DNA of 53,926 bases from Candidatus Avelusimicrobium faecicola. GTDB taxonomy: Bacteria > Elusimicrobiota > Elusimicrobia > Elusimicrobiales > Elusimicrobiaceae. A model generated the notes under the pieces. It did no database searches and was not told the DNA's origin. It was given only the letters and a program-made list of their open reading frames with translations. The DNA is taken from contig UQFW01000002.1 of NCBI GenBank assembly GCA_900540405.1, positions 1-53,926 on the forward strand, written 5' to 3'. Shown piece by piece: positions 28,824 to 37,692 of this stretch (its first letter is position 1; the number at the start of each line of letters is the position of its first letter). The translations under genes were made by a program, and so were the position numbers.

Positions 28824-30163
28824 TGGAAACCAACAATACGGTTGCAAATATTTTCAACGCCCCCGAACTCAAGAAGAGACTTCTCTTCTTGATAGGGGCG
28901 TTGGCTGTTTTCCGGATTGCGGCTGCAATCCCGATACCTGGCATTAATGCGGAAGTTTTGCGCCAGATGTTTGCCCAACACGAAAACGGTATTTTAGGCT
29001 TTATGAATATCTTTTCGGGTGGGGCTTTGGGCAAATTCTCCATTTTAGCGTTAGGTATTATGCCGTACATCAACGCGTCCATTATCATGGGGCTTGTGCG
29101 CGGGGCGCATATCTTCCCGGCATTGGACCGCATGCATAAAGAAGGCGAGAGCGGCAGAAGAAAAGAAAACCAAATCACCCGTATTTTTGCTTTGTTCTTA
29201 GCCGTCCTGCAAGGGGCGATGATGACCTTTGCTATTACCAAGGTGGAAGGCGCGGGCGGTATGTCGGCCGTGGTCAACCCCTCGGCGTGGTTCTTTATTA
29301 CCACAGTTCTTACGTTAGCCGCAGGCACGATGTTTGTGATGTGGCTGGGGGAACAAATTACCGAAAAAGGCGTCGGGAACGGTATTTCGCTCATTATTTT
29401 TGCGGGTATCGTGGACCGCTTGCCCAGTGCGGTAATGGAAATTGTGAACCGCGTAAAAACGGACGAAATGGATTTCTTTATGGCGCTTGTAATTTTTGCC
29501 GCTGCGGTGGTAATTACGGCTTTGGTGGTGTGGTTGGAAACGGCCCAACGCCAAATCCCGGTACAATACGCCAAACGCCAGGTGGGCAACAAAATGTATG
29601 GCGGGCAGACCAGCTATTTGCCGCTCAAAATAGACCAGAGCGGTGTAATTGCGGTAATCTTTGCCTCGTCTGTCATTTCTTTGCCGCTTACGCTGGCTAG
29701 CTTCAACCGTGACGCCCATTGGGCCCAAGTGCTGATGAACTACATGAGCCACAATAATGCGTGGTATATGTTGTTGTTCTCGGCGCTTATCATTTTCTTC
29801 TGCTATTTCTACAATTCTATGACCATTAACCCGGCCGATTTGGCGGATAACATGAAGAAATGGGGCGGCTTTATCCCGGGCATTCGCCCTGGCGAACCGA
29901 CCAAAAACTACATTGAATGGGTCATGAACCGCTTGACGTTCTGCGGCGCCATCTTTGTTTGTTTGGTGGCTGTTCTGCCGGATTTCTTCCGTGCGGAATT
30001 TGGCGTGGATTTCTACTTCGGTGGTACCGCGCTGCTCATCGTGGTTGGTGTTGCTTTGGATACCGTCGGCCAAATCCAAGCCCATCTGTTGGCCCGCAAT
30101 TATGAGCCGCTGATGAAAGGCAGCAAAAGGATTAAGGGGCGCTGGTTCAACGTCGGCCAATAA
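28823..30163 (+). CDS. secY: Preprotein translocase channel subunit SecY
   Basis: The 446 residues form a ten-helix membrane protein. Hallmarks include PIPGIN in the first loop, the plug-region stretch LGIMPYINASIIM, LWLGEQITEKGVGNGISLIIF-like sequence, TINPADLADNMKKWGGFIPGIRPG and a conserved C-terminal tail. It makes the Sec channel, needed for the many secreted proteins here. The start overlaps rplO. An unusual 293-base structured gap follows. Confidence 0.96.
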   Translation: METNNTVANIFNAPELKKRLLFLIGALAVFRIAAAIPIPGINAEVLRQMFAQHENGILGFMNIFSGGALGKFSILALGIMPYINASIIMGLVRGAHIFPALDRMHKEGESGRRKENQITRIFALFLAVLQGAMMTFAITKVEGAGGMSAVVNPSAWFFITTVLTLAAGTMFVMWLGEQITEKGVGNGISLIIFAGIVDRLPSAVMEIVNRVKTDEMDFFMALVIFAAAVVITALVVWLETAQRQIPVQYAKRQVGNKMYGGQTSYLPLKIDQSGVIAVIFASSVISLPLTLASFNRDAHWAQVLMNYMSHNNAWYMLLFSALIIFFCYFYNSMTINPADLADNMKKWGGFIPGIRPGEPTKNYIEWVMNRLTFCGAIFVCLVAVLPDFFRAEFGVDFYFGGTALLIVVGVALDTVGQIQAHLLARNYEPLMKGSKRIKGRWFNVGQ

Positions 30164-30270
30164 TTTTTGGTAATTTTGGGAGATTTCGTTGTTGTTCATC
30201 CACTCGCATAACAAACAAGTATGTTTCGTGCATGAACGCCTAGAAATCTCCTCAAAATTCCCTAAAAATT
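30162..30270 (+). repeat. Long imperfect inverted repeat after secY
   Basis: AATTTTTGG..AATTTTGG.GAGATTTC (30162-30187) pairs with GAAATCTCC.CAAAATTCCC.AAAAATT (30243-30270). A second stem, GTTCAT (30194-30199) with ATGAAC (30232-30237), lies inside. The left arm begins in the secY stop codon. No T run follows the right arm, so this is not a standard terminator. It may be a structured RNA or a remnant of a short mobile element. Confidence 0.6.
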
Positions 30271-30272
30271 CA

Positions 30273-30428
30273 AGTTCCTGGGGCGGGTTGTTCCCGGAAC
30301 TGGACAAATAAAAGCAGTGTAGAAAATGGGAAAATTCCGCTATTGGACGGAGTTTCCGCAAAATAAATGAAGGCCGTTTTGGGAATTATTTTGCGTGCGG
30401 CTTGAGAAAGGCCGGACGTAAAATAATT
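30273..30428 (+). other. Three further hairpins in the secY-adk gap
   Basis: AGTTCC.GGG (30273-30282) pairs with CCCGGAACT (30293-30301). GGAAA.TTCCG (30329-30339) pairs with CGGAGTTTCC (30348-30357). AATTATTTTGCGT (30384-30396) pairs with ACGTAAAATAATT (30416-30428) through one G-T pair, with an inner CGGC/GCCG stem. The right arm of the last contains a -10-like TAAAAT (30419-30424). No gene is seen here. Confidence 0.5.
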
Positions 30429-30456
30429 TGACAAGAAAGACAAGGAAGGATTGATT

Positions 30457-31095
30457 GTGAATATCGTTTTAATGGGCTGCCCGGGTGCCGGGAAAGGTAC
30501 GCAGTCGGCCAAGTTGCAGGAAGAACTGAAGCTCAAACATATTTCCACTGGGGACGTACTCCGGGCCGAAATTGCTTCCGGTTCTGAATTGGGTAAAAAA
30601 ATTGCCAGTATTATTAACGCCGGTAATTTAGTGCCGGACGAATTGATGATTTCCATGTTGGAAAACATTGTTAAATCCACGGATGCGGGGATTATTTTTG
30701 ACGGGTTCCCCCGCACGGTGGCGCAGGCCGAAGCGTTAAACGCTATGCTGAAACGCTTTCACCGTGAAATTTCCGCCGTTATAATGATTAATTTGCCGGA
30801 AAGCGAAGTGGTCAAACGCATTACCTCGCGCCGCCAATGCAAAAAATGCGGGGCGATTGTGCATGTGGACCCGTCCGCTCCGGCCACCGTCTGCCCGGAT
30901 TGTGGAGGGGAATTATACACCCGCGCGGATGATACCGCCGAACGGGCCAAACACCGCTTGGAAGTGTACCACCACGACACGTTGCCGGTAAAGACGTTCT
31001 ATCAAAATTCCGGCAAATATGTGGAAATCAACGGCAATCAAACGCCCGAAAAAGTTTTTGAGGATTTAGTTGCTGTCCTCAAGAAGGTAAAATGA
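30457..31095 (+). CDS. adk: Adenylate kinase, zinc-LID type
   Basis: I choose GTG at 30457, six bases after AAGGAAGGA; it gives MNIVLMGCPGAGKGT (212 residues). A TTG two codons earlier is possible. The P-loop is at residues 7-15, the NMP-binding FDGFPRT at 82-87. The LID carries a C128-x2-C131...C146-x2-C149 zinc site. The enzyme interconverts 2 ADP with ATP and AMP. It overlaps map by four bases. Confidence 0.95.
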   Translation: MNIVLMGCPGAGKGTQSAKLQEELKLKHISTGDVLRAEIASGSELGKKIASIINAGNLVPDELMISMLENIVKSTDAGIIFDGFPRTVAQAEALNAMLKRFHREISAVIMINLPESEVVKRITSRRQCKKCGAIVHVDPSAPATVCPDCGGELYTRADDTAERAKHRLEVYHHDTLPVKTFYQNSGKYVEINGNQTPEKVFEDLVAVLKKVK

Positions 31096-31844
31096 TTGAA
31101 GTTAAAAGCAAACATGAACTAGATTTGATGCGTGCGGCGGGCAAAGTGACCGCTGCGGTTTTGAAACAAATGACCGAACTGGTCCGCCCCGGTATTTCTA
31201 CTTGGGATTTGGACGCCGCCGCGGAAAAAACAATTCGCTCCTTCGGGGCGACCCCGTTATTCTTGGGGTATTATGGGTTTCCGGGTTCAATTTGCGCTTC
31301 TGTAAATGAAGAAGTTGTGCATGGAATCCCAAAAAAAGATAGAATATTAAAGAGTGGTGATATTGTAAGTATAGATACAGGAGCCCGGCTTGACGGTTTC
31401 TGTTCTGATGCCGCTATCACCCTCGGCGTGGGAAAAGTTTCTGATGAAGCCCAAAGACTGATGGATGTGACCCGGAAGTCTTTGTATAAAGCGATTGGGC
31501 TTGTCAAACCGGGTGCCCGGCTAGGAGATATTGGGCACGCGGTGGAGACTTTTGCCGAGCTACATAACATGGGTGTCGTGCGGGATTATTGCGGGCATGG
31601 TATCGGCCGCAATATGCACGAGGAGCCAAACATCCCGAACTTCGGGCGTAAAGGCACCGGGCCGATGTTGGAAGAAGGCATGGTGCTGGCAATAGAGCCC
31701 ATGATTACAGCGGGAACTTATAAAGTCAGGCAGCTGAGTGACGGTTGGACGGTTGTGACGAGTGACGGTAAATATGCCGCGCACTTTGAACATACGGTAG
31801 CTGTCACCGCTCACGGCAGTGAAATTTTCACTGCTTTTGAATAG
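31092..31844 (+). CDS. map: Methionine aminopeptidase, type I
   Basis: The 250 residues hold the pita-bread metal ligands: the Asp pair in [18 protein letters not shown], His in [15 protein letters not shown], Glu in LAIEPMI and Glu in HFEHTVAVT. It removes initiator Met from nascent proteins. It overlaps adk (ATGA), as in many spc operons. Confidence 0.96.
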   Translation: MIEVKSKHELDLMRAAGKVTAAVLKQMTELVRPGISTWDLDAAAEKTIRSFGATPLFLGYYGFPGSICASVNEEVVHGIPKKDRILKSGDIVSIDTGARLDGFCSDAAITLGVGKVSDEAQRLMDVTRKSLYKAIGLVKPGARLGDIGHAVETFAELHNMGVVRDYCGHGIGRNMHEEPNIPNFGRKGTGPMLEEGMVLAIEPMITAGTYKVRQLSDGWTVVTSDGKYAAHFEHTVAVTAHGSEIFTAFE

Positions 31845-31887
31845 CTCCTACGGGAGAAATTCTGATTTAATCCGAACTCGGAGATGT

Positions 31888-32100
31888 ATGAGCGATAAAA
31901 TTGAACTGGAAGGAAAGGTTTTGGAAGCGTTGCCCAATGCAATGTTCAAAATTGAAATTGCAGGCGGCAAAACGATTCTTGGCCACATATCCGGAAAAAT
32001 GAGAGTTCATCATATAAGAATCTTGCCGGGGGACAAAGTGAAGTTAGAGCTTTCCCCTTACGACTTGACGAAAGGCCGGATTACTTATAGGGAGAAATAA
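31888..32100 (+). CDS. infA: Translation initiation factor IF-1
   Basis: The ATG after GGAGATGT gives a 70-residue single OB-fold protein: [20 protein letters not shown], then [20 protein letters not shown] and [13 protein letters not shown]. This length is typical of the family; the longer upstream frame overlaps map and is not IF-1-like. Confidence 0.96.
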   Translation: MSDKIELEGKVLEALPNAMFKIEIAGGKTILGHISGKMRVHHIRILPGDKVKLELSPYDLTKGRITYREK

Positions 32101-32214
32101 ATGAAAGTCAGAGCCAGTGTCAAAAAGATATGTCAAAAATGCAAAGTCATTAAACGCAACGGCGTGGTTCGGGTGGTTTGCGAAGTAGCAAAACACAAAC
32201 AGCGCCAAGGTTAA
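32101..32214 (+). CDS. rpmJ: Ribosomal protein L36
   Basis: A 37-codon gene starts on the base after the infA stop. The product [20 protein letters not shown]... has the zinc ligands C11, C14, C27 and H32 and ends in HKQRQG, the zinc-binding form of L36. Confidence 0.96.
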   Translation: MKVRASVKKICQKCKVIKRNGVVRVVCEVAKHKQRQG

Positions 32215-32235
32215 TTTACAGGAGTTTTAGAATAT

Positions 32236-32616
32236 ATGGCAAGAGTCGCAGGTATTGATTTACCTAAAAACAAAAGAATAGACGTAGCCTTAGAGTACAT
32301 CTACGGCATCGGCAAGAAAAACGCCAAAGAAGTCCTCGCCAAGCTGGAAGGGCAGATTGACCCCGCCACCCGCGTGAAAGATTTAACCGAACAGCAGGCC
32401 GGTCTCTTAAACACCATCTTGCAAAAAGAATATAAAGTGGAAGGGGAATTGAGAAGAGAAATCGCCCAAAACATCCACCGCTTTATTGAAATCGGTTCCT
32501 ATAAAGGCCAGCGCCACCGCAGAAACCTGCCGGTCCGCGGTCAGAGAACCAAAACCAACGCCAGAACCAGACGCGGCCGCCGCAAAACCGTGGGTTCCAA
32601 GGCTGCAGCTAAATAA
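32236..32616 (+). CDS. rpsM: Ribosomal protein S13
   Basis: The 126 residues include [21 protein letters not shown], the [13 protein letters not shown] helix-hairpin-helix and the end [19 protein letters not shown]13 contacts the P-site tRNA and 50S bridges. AGGAG precedes the ATG. Confidence 0.97.
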   Translation: MARVAGIDLPKNKRIDVALEYIYGIGKKNAKEVLAKLEGQIDPATRVKDLTEQQAGLLNTILQKEYKVEGELRREIAQNIHRFIEIGSYKGQRHRRNLPVRGQRTKTNARTRRGRRKTVGSKAAAK

Positions 32617-32642
32617 AATTTAGGAACTTTAGGAATTTAATT

Positions 32643-33068
32643 ATGGCAGAAGAAATTAAAAAAGAAGCCGCGGAAGTGAAAGCTCCCGCCGCTGTGAAAG
32701 GAAAAAAGAAAAACGCCAAAGCGCCTGTGTTCGGCGTGGTGCATATTAACTGCTCGTTCAACAATACGATTGTGACGATATCCGACGATAAAGGCAACAC
32801 CATTGCCTGGTCTACCGCCGGTTCCCATGGGTTTAAGGGCACCAAAAAAGGCACTCCGTTTGCCGCCCAAATTACCTGCAACAAAGTGGCCGAAAAAGCC
32901 GTCGCTCTGGGTATGAGAGAAGTTGCAGTAAAGGTTTGTGGCCCCGGCCAGGGCAGAGAAACTGCCGTCAGAGCCGTACAACAAGCCGGACTTACCGTGT
33001 CTTCCATTAAAGACATCACCCCCATTCCGCACAACGGATGCAGACCGCCTAAAGCCAGGAGAGTATAA
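32643..33068 (+). CDS. rpsK: Ribosomal protein S11
   Basis: The 141 residues contain [19 protein letters not shown], the [14 protein letters not shown] segment and the [15 protein letters not shown] ending. The first 25 or so residues are Lys/Ala/Glu-rich, longer than the usual S11 N-terminus and similar in style to the L3 and S5 additions. Confidence 0.96.
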   Translation: MAEEIKKEAAEVKAPAAVKGKKKNAKAPVFGVVHINCSFNNTIVTISDDKGNTIAWSTAGSHGFKGTKKGTPFAAQITCNKVAEKAVALGMREVAVKVCGPGQGRETAVRAVQQAGLTVSSIKDITPIPHNGCRPPKARRV

Positions 33069-33073
33069 GATTT

Positions 33074-33703
33074 ATGTCCAGATATACAGGAGCCAGCTGC
33101 AAAAAATGCAGAAAATTAGATTGCAAACTTTTCTTGAAAGGGACCAAATGCTACACCAACTGCGTGGTTGACAAATTGGCCGCCACCATTAAACGCGGTG
33201 GCAAAGTACGCCGCGCTAAAGTGTCCGAATATGGTATCCGCTTGCAGGAAAAGCAGAAAGCCAGACTTCAGTCCGGTATGTCGGAAATTCCGTTCCGCAA
33301 TTTGTTTGACGCCGCTGCTAAGGCCGAAGGCCAAACCGGTGAAAACTTCTTGCGCAAACTGGAAACCCGCTTAGATAACGTCGTGCGCCGCCTGGGCTTT
33401 GCGGTTTCTTTGAAATCCGCCCGCCAGTTGGTGTTGCATGGTTTTGTAAAAGTGAACGGTAAAGCCGTAAACGTGCCTTCTTATCAACTGCGCATCGGTG
33501 ATAAAGTGGCGTTGGATGCCTCTTTGGCGGAAAACGCTGGCGTGAAACAAGGCCTTACCGAAACCGAAAAACGCAACCAGCGCCCGAGCTTCTTGGAATA
33601 CGACGCGGAGAAAATGACCGGAAAACTTTTAAGATGGCCCGACAGAGCGGAAATGTCCTATCCTGTCAACGAGCAGCTCATCGTAGAATACTATTCTAAA
33701 TAG
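33074..33703 (+). CDS. rpsD: Ribosomal protein S4, zinc-binding type
   Basis: The 209 residues begin with a Cys cluster, C9-x2-C12, C17 and C26-x3-C30 (GASCKKCRKLDC...GTKCYTNC), the zinc form of S4. An S4 RNA-binding domain (RLDNVVRRLGFAVSLKSARQLVLHGFVKVNG) follows. S4 nucleates 30S assembly and represses the alpha operon in E. coli. Confidence 0.96.
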   Translation: MSRYTGASCKKCRKLDCKLFLKGTKCYTNCVVDKLAATIKRGGKVRRAKVSEYGIRLQEKQKARLQSGMSEIPFRNLFDAAAKAEGQTGENFLRKLETRLDNVVRRLGFAVSLKSARQLVLHGFVKVNGKAVNVPSYQLRIGDKVALDASLAENAGVKQGLTETEKRNQRPSFLEYDAEKMTGKLLRWPDRAEMSYPVNEQLIVEYYSK

Positions 33704-33717
33704 TTTGGAGGCTTTAC

Positions 33718-34716
33718 ATGGCTTTGAATGAATTGGTTCTTCCCCAAAAAATTCAGTTAGAAGAAAAAACTGCTTCTGATTTTTACGGCAAATTTATTGC
33801 GGAACCCTATGAAAGCGGCTACGGCCACACGGTAGGGAACTCCCTGCGCCGGATTTTACTTTCCGGCATGGAAGGGGCCGCTGTTACCGCCGTTAGAATT
33901 GCGGGGGCCGTGCATGAATTCAGCACGTTGCCCAACGTACGGGAAGACGTTATCAATATTCTGCTCAACCTCAAGCAACTGCGTGTTAAAATGGACGGCA
34001 AAGCCCGTGAATATGTCACGTTGCACGCCACCAAACCGGGTGTTGTGACGGCCGCTTCCATCCAGGAAGTGGACGGTGTGACCATTATTAACAAAGATTT
34101 GCCTATCGCTACGCTTGAAGCGGGCGGCAGCCTGGAGATGGAAATTGAAATTTCCCGGGGTAAGGGATATGCGCCGGCCGAAGAACTGGCCAAAATCCAA
34201 CGTCCTGCCGGTTTTATTCCGATGGACGCCCTGTATTCTCCTATTGTGAAAGTTCACTACGACGTGGAACCTGCCCGCGTGGGACAGAAAACCGACTACG
34301 ACCGCCTGATTTTGGAAATCACGACGGACGGCACGTTGGAACCTGCCCGTGCGTTGCACCGCGCCGCGGTATTGCTTTCCAATTCTTTGCATATTTTTAC
34401 GATTGAAGGCGAAGACGACTGCGTAGCCACCGTAAGCGACGAAGCGGTTGCGGAACCTGTTTCCGCCACGGCTAACACCGGTGCCGCTGCGGCCAGCTCT
34501 AAATTGGATGAAGTGTTAAACCAATCCATTGAGTTCGTGGAGCTTTCCAGCCGTTCCATTAACTGCTTAAAATCTGAAAATGTGAACACCGTACGCGATT
34601 TGGTAAAAATGACCGAAGACGATTTGAAAATGATTAAGAACTTCGGCGCCAAATCTATGGACGAAATCAAAGAAAAACTGGCCGAAATGAATCTTTCTCT
34701 CGGCATGAAAATTTAA
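33718..34716 (+). CDS. rpoA: DNA-directed RNA polymerase subunit alpha
   Basis: The 332 residues show the N-terminal dimerisation and assembly domain (ESGYGHTVGNSLRRILLSGMEGAAVT). An Ala/Ser/Thr-rich linker is at about 240-265. The C-terminal domain (SSRSINCLKSENVNTVRDL, NFGAKSMDEIKEKL) binds UP elements and activators. GGAGG precedes the ATG. Confidence 0.97.
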   Translation: MALNELVLPQKIQLEEKTASDFYGKFIAEPYESGYGHTVGNSLRRILLSGMEGAAVTAVRIAGAVHEFSTLPNVREDVINILLNLKQLRVKMDGKAREYVTLHATKPGVVTAASIQEVDGVTIINKDLPIATLEAGGSLEMEIEISRGKGYAPAEELAKIQRPAGFIPMDALYSPIVKVHYDVEPARVGQKTDYDRLILEITTDGTLEPARALHRAAVLLSNSLHIFTIEGEDDCVATVSDEAVAEPVSATANTGAAAASSKLDEVLNQSIEFVELSSRSINCLKSENVNTVRDLVKMTEDDLKMIKNFGAKSMDEIKEKLAEMNLSLGMKI

Positions 34717-34734
34717 GGATAGGATTTTGAACGT

Positions 34735-35079
34735 ATGATTAAAAATACAGGATACAGAAAGCTGGGCAAAACGGCCTCTCACCGCAAAGCGATGTTGAAC
34801 AACATGGCCACCAGCATTATCCTTCACGAAGAAGTGAAGACCACCTTGCCCAAAGCCAAGGAAGTCCGCCGCGTAGTGGAAGGGTTAATTACCTCCGCCA
34901 AAGCGAACAACCACTTGGCCGTTAAAGATACGTTGAAAGACAAAGTTGCTTTCAAAAAACTCTTTGACGTGCTGGTTGCCAGATATGCAAACCGGCCGGG
35001 CGGTTTCTGCCGCATTTACCGCGCTGGTGTGCGCCAGGGCGATAACGCGCAGGTTGCTATCATTAAATTGGTGGAATAA
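34735..35079 (+). CDS. rplQ: Ribosomal protein L17
   Basis: The 114 residues include YRKLGKTASHRKAMLNNMATSI and the end RPGGFCRIYRAGVRQGDNAQVAIIKL. It is the last ribosomal gene of the cluster; the stop is directly followed by the mreB ATG. Confidence 0.96.
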   Translation: MIKNTGYRKLGKTASHRKAMLNNMATSIILHEEVKTTLPKAKEVRRVVEGLITSAKANNHLAVKDTLKDKVAFKKLFDVLVARYANRPGGFCRIYRAGVRQGDNAQVAIIKLVE

Positions 35080-36123
35080 ATGGTTATTGACTACTTGGGG
35101 GGCCTTTTCTCTTCCGACTTAGGTATGGACCTTGGCACAGCCAACAGTCTTATCTATGTAAAAGATAAAGGCATCGTTTTACGCGAACCGTCCGTCGTTG
35201 CCGTGGACCGGGAAACCGGCGAGGTAAAGGCGGTCGGCTCCAAGGCCAAGCAAATGTTGGGCCGCACGCCGGCCAACATTGTTGCGGTGCGCCCCATGAA
35301 AAACGGCGTAATAGCGGATTTTGAAGTGACGCAGGAAATGATACGCTATTTTATCCGCAAAGTACACAGCCGCAGCAGTTTGTTGCGCCCCCGGATTGTG
35401 ATTGGGATTCCTTCCGACATTACCGGTGTGGAACGCCGCGCGGTGGATGATGCCGCCCGTCAAGCAGGTGCCCGCGAAGTGTACTTAATTGAAGAGCCTA
35501 TGGCTTCGGCCATGGGGGCGGATTTGCCGATTGCGGAACCGCACGCCAGTATGATTGTGGATATCGGCGGCGGCACGACGGAAGTGGCTGTTATCTCCTT
35601 AGGTGGAATGGTGGTAGCCAAATCCATTGATGTAGCCGGGGACGAACTGACCGAATGTATTGTGCAGTATTTCCGCAAAAAATACAATCTGATTATTGGG
35701 GAAACGACGGCCGAGGAAGTGAAAATCAACCTGGGTTCCGTCTATCCGCTCAAGGAAGAAAAATCCATGGAAGTAAAAGGGCGCGACCAGACACAAGGGT
35801 TGCCCCGCACGCTGACGGTGACGAGCGAAGAAATCCGCCAGGCCCTGATGGAGCCCGTGCGCTTGATTATTGAAGTCATCAAAAGCACCTTGGAAGAAAC
35901 CCCGCCTGAATTGGCCGCTGACTTGGTGGACCGCGGCTTGGTAGTTGCCGGTGGTGGCAGTATGTTAAGAGGCATTACCGAGCTTATCCGCAAAGAAACG
36001 GACATTCCCGTTCACCGCGCTCCGGACCCGCTTAGCTGTGTGGCCCTGGGTACGGGCAAGTTCTTGGAACAGCTGAACGAGAAAGGCAACAAGTTCTTTG
36101 GTTCGCGCGGGAAATCTTACTAA
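35080..36123 (+). CDS. mreB: Rod shape-determining actin homologue MreB
   Basis: The 347 residues contain the actin-fold phosphate loops ([10 protein letters not shown] and [17 protein letters not shown]), the [10 protein letters not shown] connector and GGGSMLRG near the end. MreB polymerises under the membrane and guides lateral wall synthesis. The gene starts with no gap after rplQ and no own Shine-Dalgarno, so it depends on upstream transcription and translation. It ends in a strong terminator. Confidence 0.97.
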   Translation: MVIDYLGGLFSSDLGMDLGTANSLIYVKDKGIVLREPSVVAVDRETGEVKAVGSKAKQMLGRTPANIVAVRPMKNGVIADFEVTQEMIRYFIRKVHSRSSLLRPRIVIGIPSDITGVERRAVDDAARQAGAREVYLIEEPMASAMGADLPIAEPHASMIVDIGGGTTEVAVISLGGMVVAKSIDVAGDELTECIVQYFRKKYNLIIGETTAEEVKINLGSVYPLKEEKSMEVKGRDQTQGLPRTLTVTSEEIRQALMEPVRLIIEVIKSTLEETPPELAADLVDRGLVVAGGGSMLRGITELIRKETDIPVHRAPDPLSCVALGTGKFLEQLNEKGNKFFGSRGKSY

Positions 36124-36148
36124 TTCTTCCGGCGTTCTGATTGATTTG

Positions 36149-36189
36149 AGCGGGCACGGTTTCGGTTTTGGGAACCGTTGCCCGCTTTG
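36149..36189 (+). terminator. Terminator after mreB
   Basis: AGCGGGCACGGTT (36149-36161) pairs with AACCGT.GCCCGCT (36173-36186), then TTTGT. It separates mreB from mreC and would keep MreB levels above the rest. The following 36190-36313 has a small palindrome (GTTTAC/GTAAAC, 36264-36281) and no clear promoter. Confidence 0.8.
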
Positions 36190-36313
36190 TATTTGCCGGT
36201 GCGTGCCTTTGCGGCGTGCCGGTTGCCGCCCGGGGGGCTACACACCCAAAATTCCGGGCCGGTTGTTTACGCGCGTGTAAACGGGCGTTTTACGCACAGG
36301 AACCCTTTTTATT

Positions 36314-37177
36314 ATGTCTTACCCTAAAAAGAAAAAACACCAGGCCGCACAAGCGGGCAAGTCCCGCGGGTGGATGTTGCCGCTTTTTTATTTGGTGTTA
36401 TCTTTTTTATTAATGATTTTGCCGTTGGAAGGAATGGTCAATTCGGTCAAAGCGGTACTTTCTTATGTATTTATACCGCAAATCCGTTTGTCGCACTCGG
36501 CCGTTAAATATGCGCAAGGCGTATCGGCCACCGTGCAGGAATTGTTAAACGCCCATCACGAAAACCGCCAACTGCACCAGGAAATTGAAGCCGCTAAAAT
36601 TTTAAGCGCGCAGGCGGAAATGGTATTTGCCGAAAACGAACGCCTAACCGCTATTTTGAAATTGGAGCCGTCTAAACCGTGGAAAGGCACTTGGGCCACG
36701 ATTGCGTACCGGGAGCCTTCCCAATGGAATACGGTAATTATTGATAAAGGCGCGCAAGACGGCATAGAGCCGCGTAGTGCGGTAATTGCGGTGGAAAACG
36801 GCGTGGAAGGTTTAGCCGGGGAAGTGGTGGAAGTGACGGAAAACACGGCCAAAGTGCTTTTGGTGCGTGACGAAGATTTTTCTGCCGCGGCGTTTTTAAG
36901 CCCCGGGCGTGAAGAAGGGCTTTTAGCGGGCGGCGGTACCGGGGCGGTATTATTAAAATATGTGCCGCTGTTATCCCAGGTAAAGCCGGGGGATAAGGTG
37001 TATACCTCGGCGGCCAGCAGTATTTTCCCGGCCGGAATTTTGGCGGGGGAAGTATCTGCCGTGCGGCGGGGCGGGTCGTTCCAAACCGCGCTGACGGTAG
37101 AGGTGGCCCCGGCCATTAGCTCCAGCACCTTAAAAGAAGTTTTTATCATTTTGAATAAGGATAAAAAGAAAAAATAA
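36314..37177 (+). CDS. mreC: Rod shape-determining protein MreC
   Basis: The 287 residues have a short basic cytoplasmic start, one membrane helix (LPLFYLVLSFLLMILPL), a coiled coil (about 75-115, HENRQLHQEIEAAKILSAQAE) and a periplasmic beta domain (NTVIIDKGAQDGIEPRSAVI, GRVYTS-like segment). MreC links MreB to the wall synthases. Its stop overlaps the mreD start by one base. Confidence 0.92.
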   Translation: MSYPKKKKHQAAQAGKSRGWMLPLFYLVLSFLLMILPLEGMVNSVKAVLSYVFIPQIRLSHSAVKYAQGVSATVQELLNAHHENRQLHQEIEAAKILSAQAEMVFAENERLTAILKLEPSKPWKGTWATIAYREPSQWNTVIIDKGAQDGIEPRSAVIAVENGVEGLAGEVVEVTENTAKVLLVRDEDFSAAAFLSPGREEGLLAGGGTGAVLLKYVPLLSQVKPGDKVYTSAASSIFPAGILAGEVSAVRRGGSFQTALTVEVAPAISSSTLKEVFIILNKDKKKK

Positions 37178-37671
37178 TGTTGGGTGTCATTAAACTGTTT
37201 TTTACTTTTATAATAGCCACGGTACTACATTGGGCTTTTGCTACCGCGTTTGCAAACATCGGCATACAGGTTAATTTAATGTTTGTGTTTGCGTTAGCGG
37301 CGTGTGCCTTGTTGAAACCGTCGTACGGCTATGCGCTTGCGTTTTTGTGCGGGCTGTTTTTGGACTTTTTTGGTACCAAACTGTTCGGCAATAACGCCTT
37401 TACCTTTTGCGCGCTCGCGTGTGTGGTATACGCGGTAGGTGAGCGCTTTGATTTTGAAAGTATCTTACCCCAAATGCTGTCGGTGCTGCTGGGCAGCCTG
37501 GCGGCAGTGTTGATGAGTACACTGCTTGTCCGCATTTTTGCGGGTGCTTCCGTGTGGCTGGGTTGGTGGAGTTGGTTGGGCGGAAGCGTGACGAATGCGC
37601 TGTTGGCTCCGGCTGTGTTTTTATTCTTGCGGAGGATATTTTCTAAAGGGTTTGTCAGTAAAGAAGCTTAA
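37177..37671 (+). CDS. mreD: Rod shape-determining protein MreD
   Basis: The 164 residues form four to five membrane helices typical of MreD (FANIGIQVNLMFVFALAACALL, GYALAFLCGLFLDFFGTKLFG). Sequence conservation in this family is low; position between mreC and mrdA makes the call secure. Confidence 0.9.
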   Translation: MLGVIKLFFTFIIATVLHWAFATAFANIGIQVNLMFVFALAACALLKPSYGYALAFLCGLFLDFFGTKLFGNNAFTFCALACVVYAVGERFDFESILPQMLSVLLGSLAAVLMSTLLVRIFAGASVWLGWWSWLGGSVTNALLAPAVFLFLRRIFSKGFVSKEA

Positions 37672-37692
37672 TAAGCTAAGGATACCGGGTGT

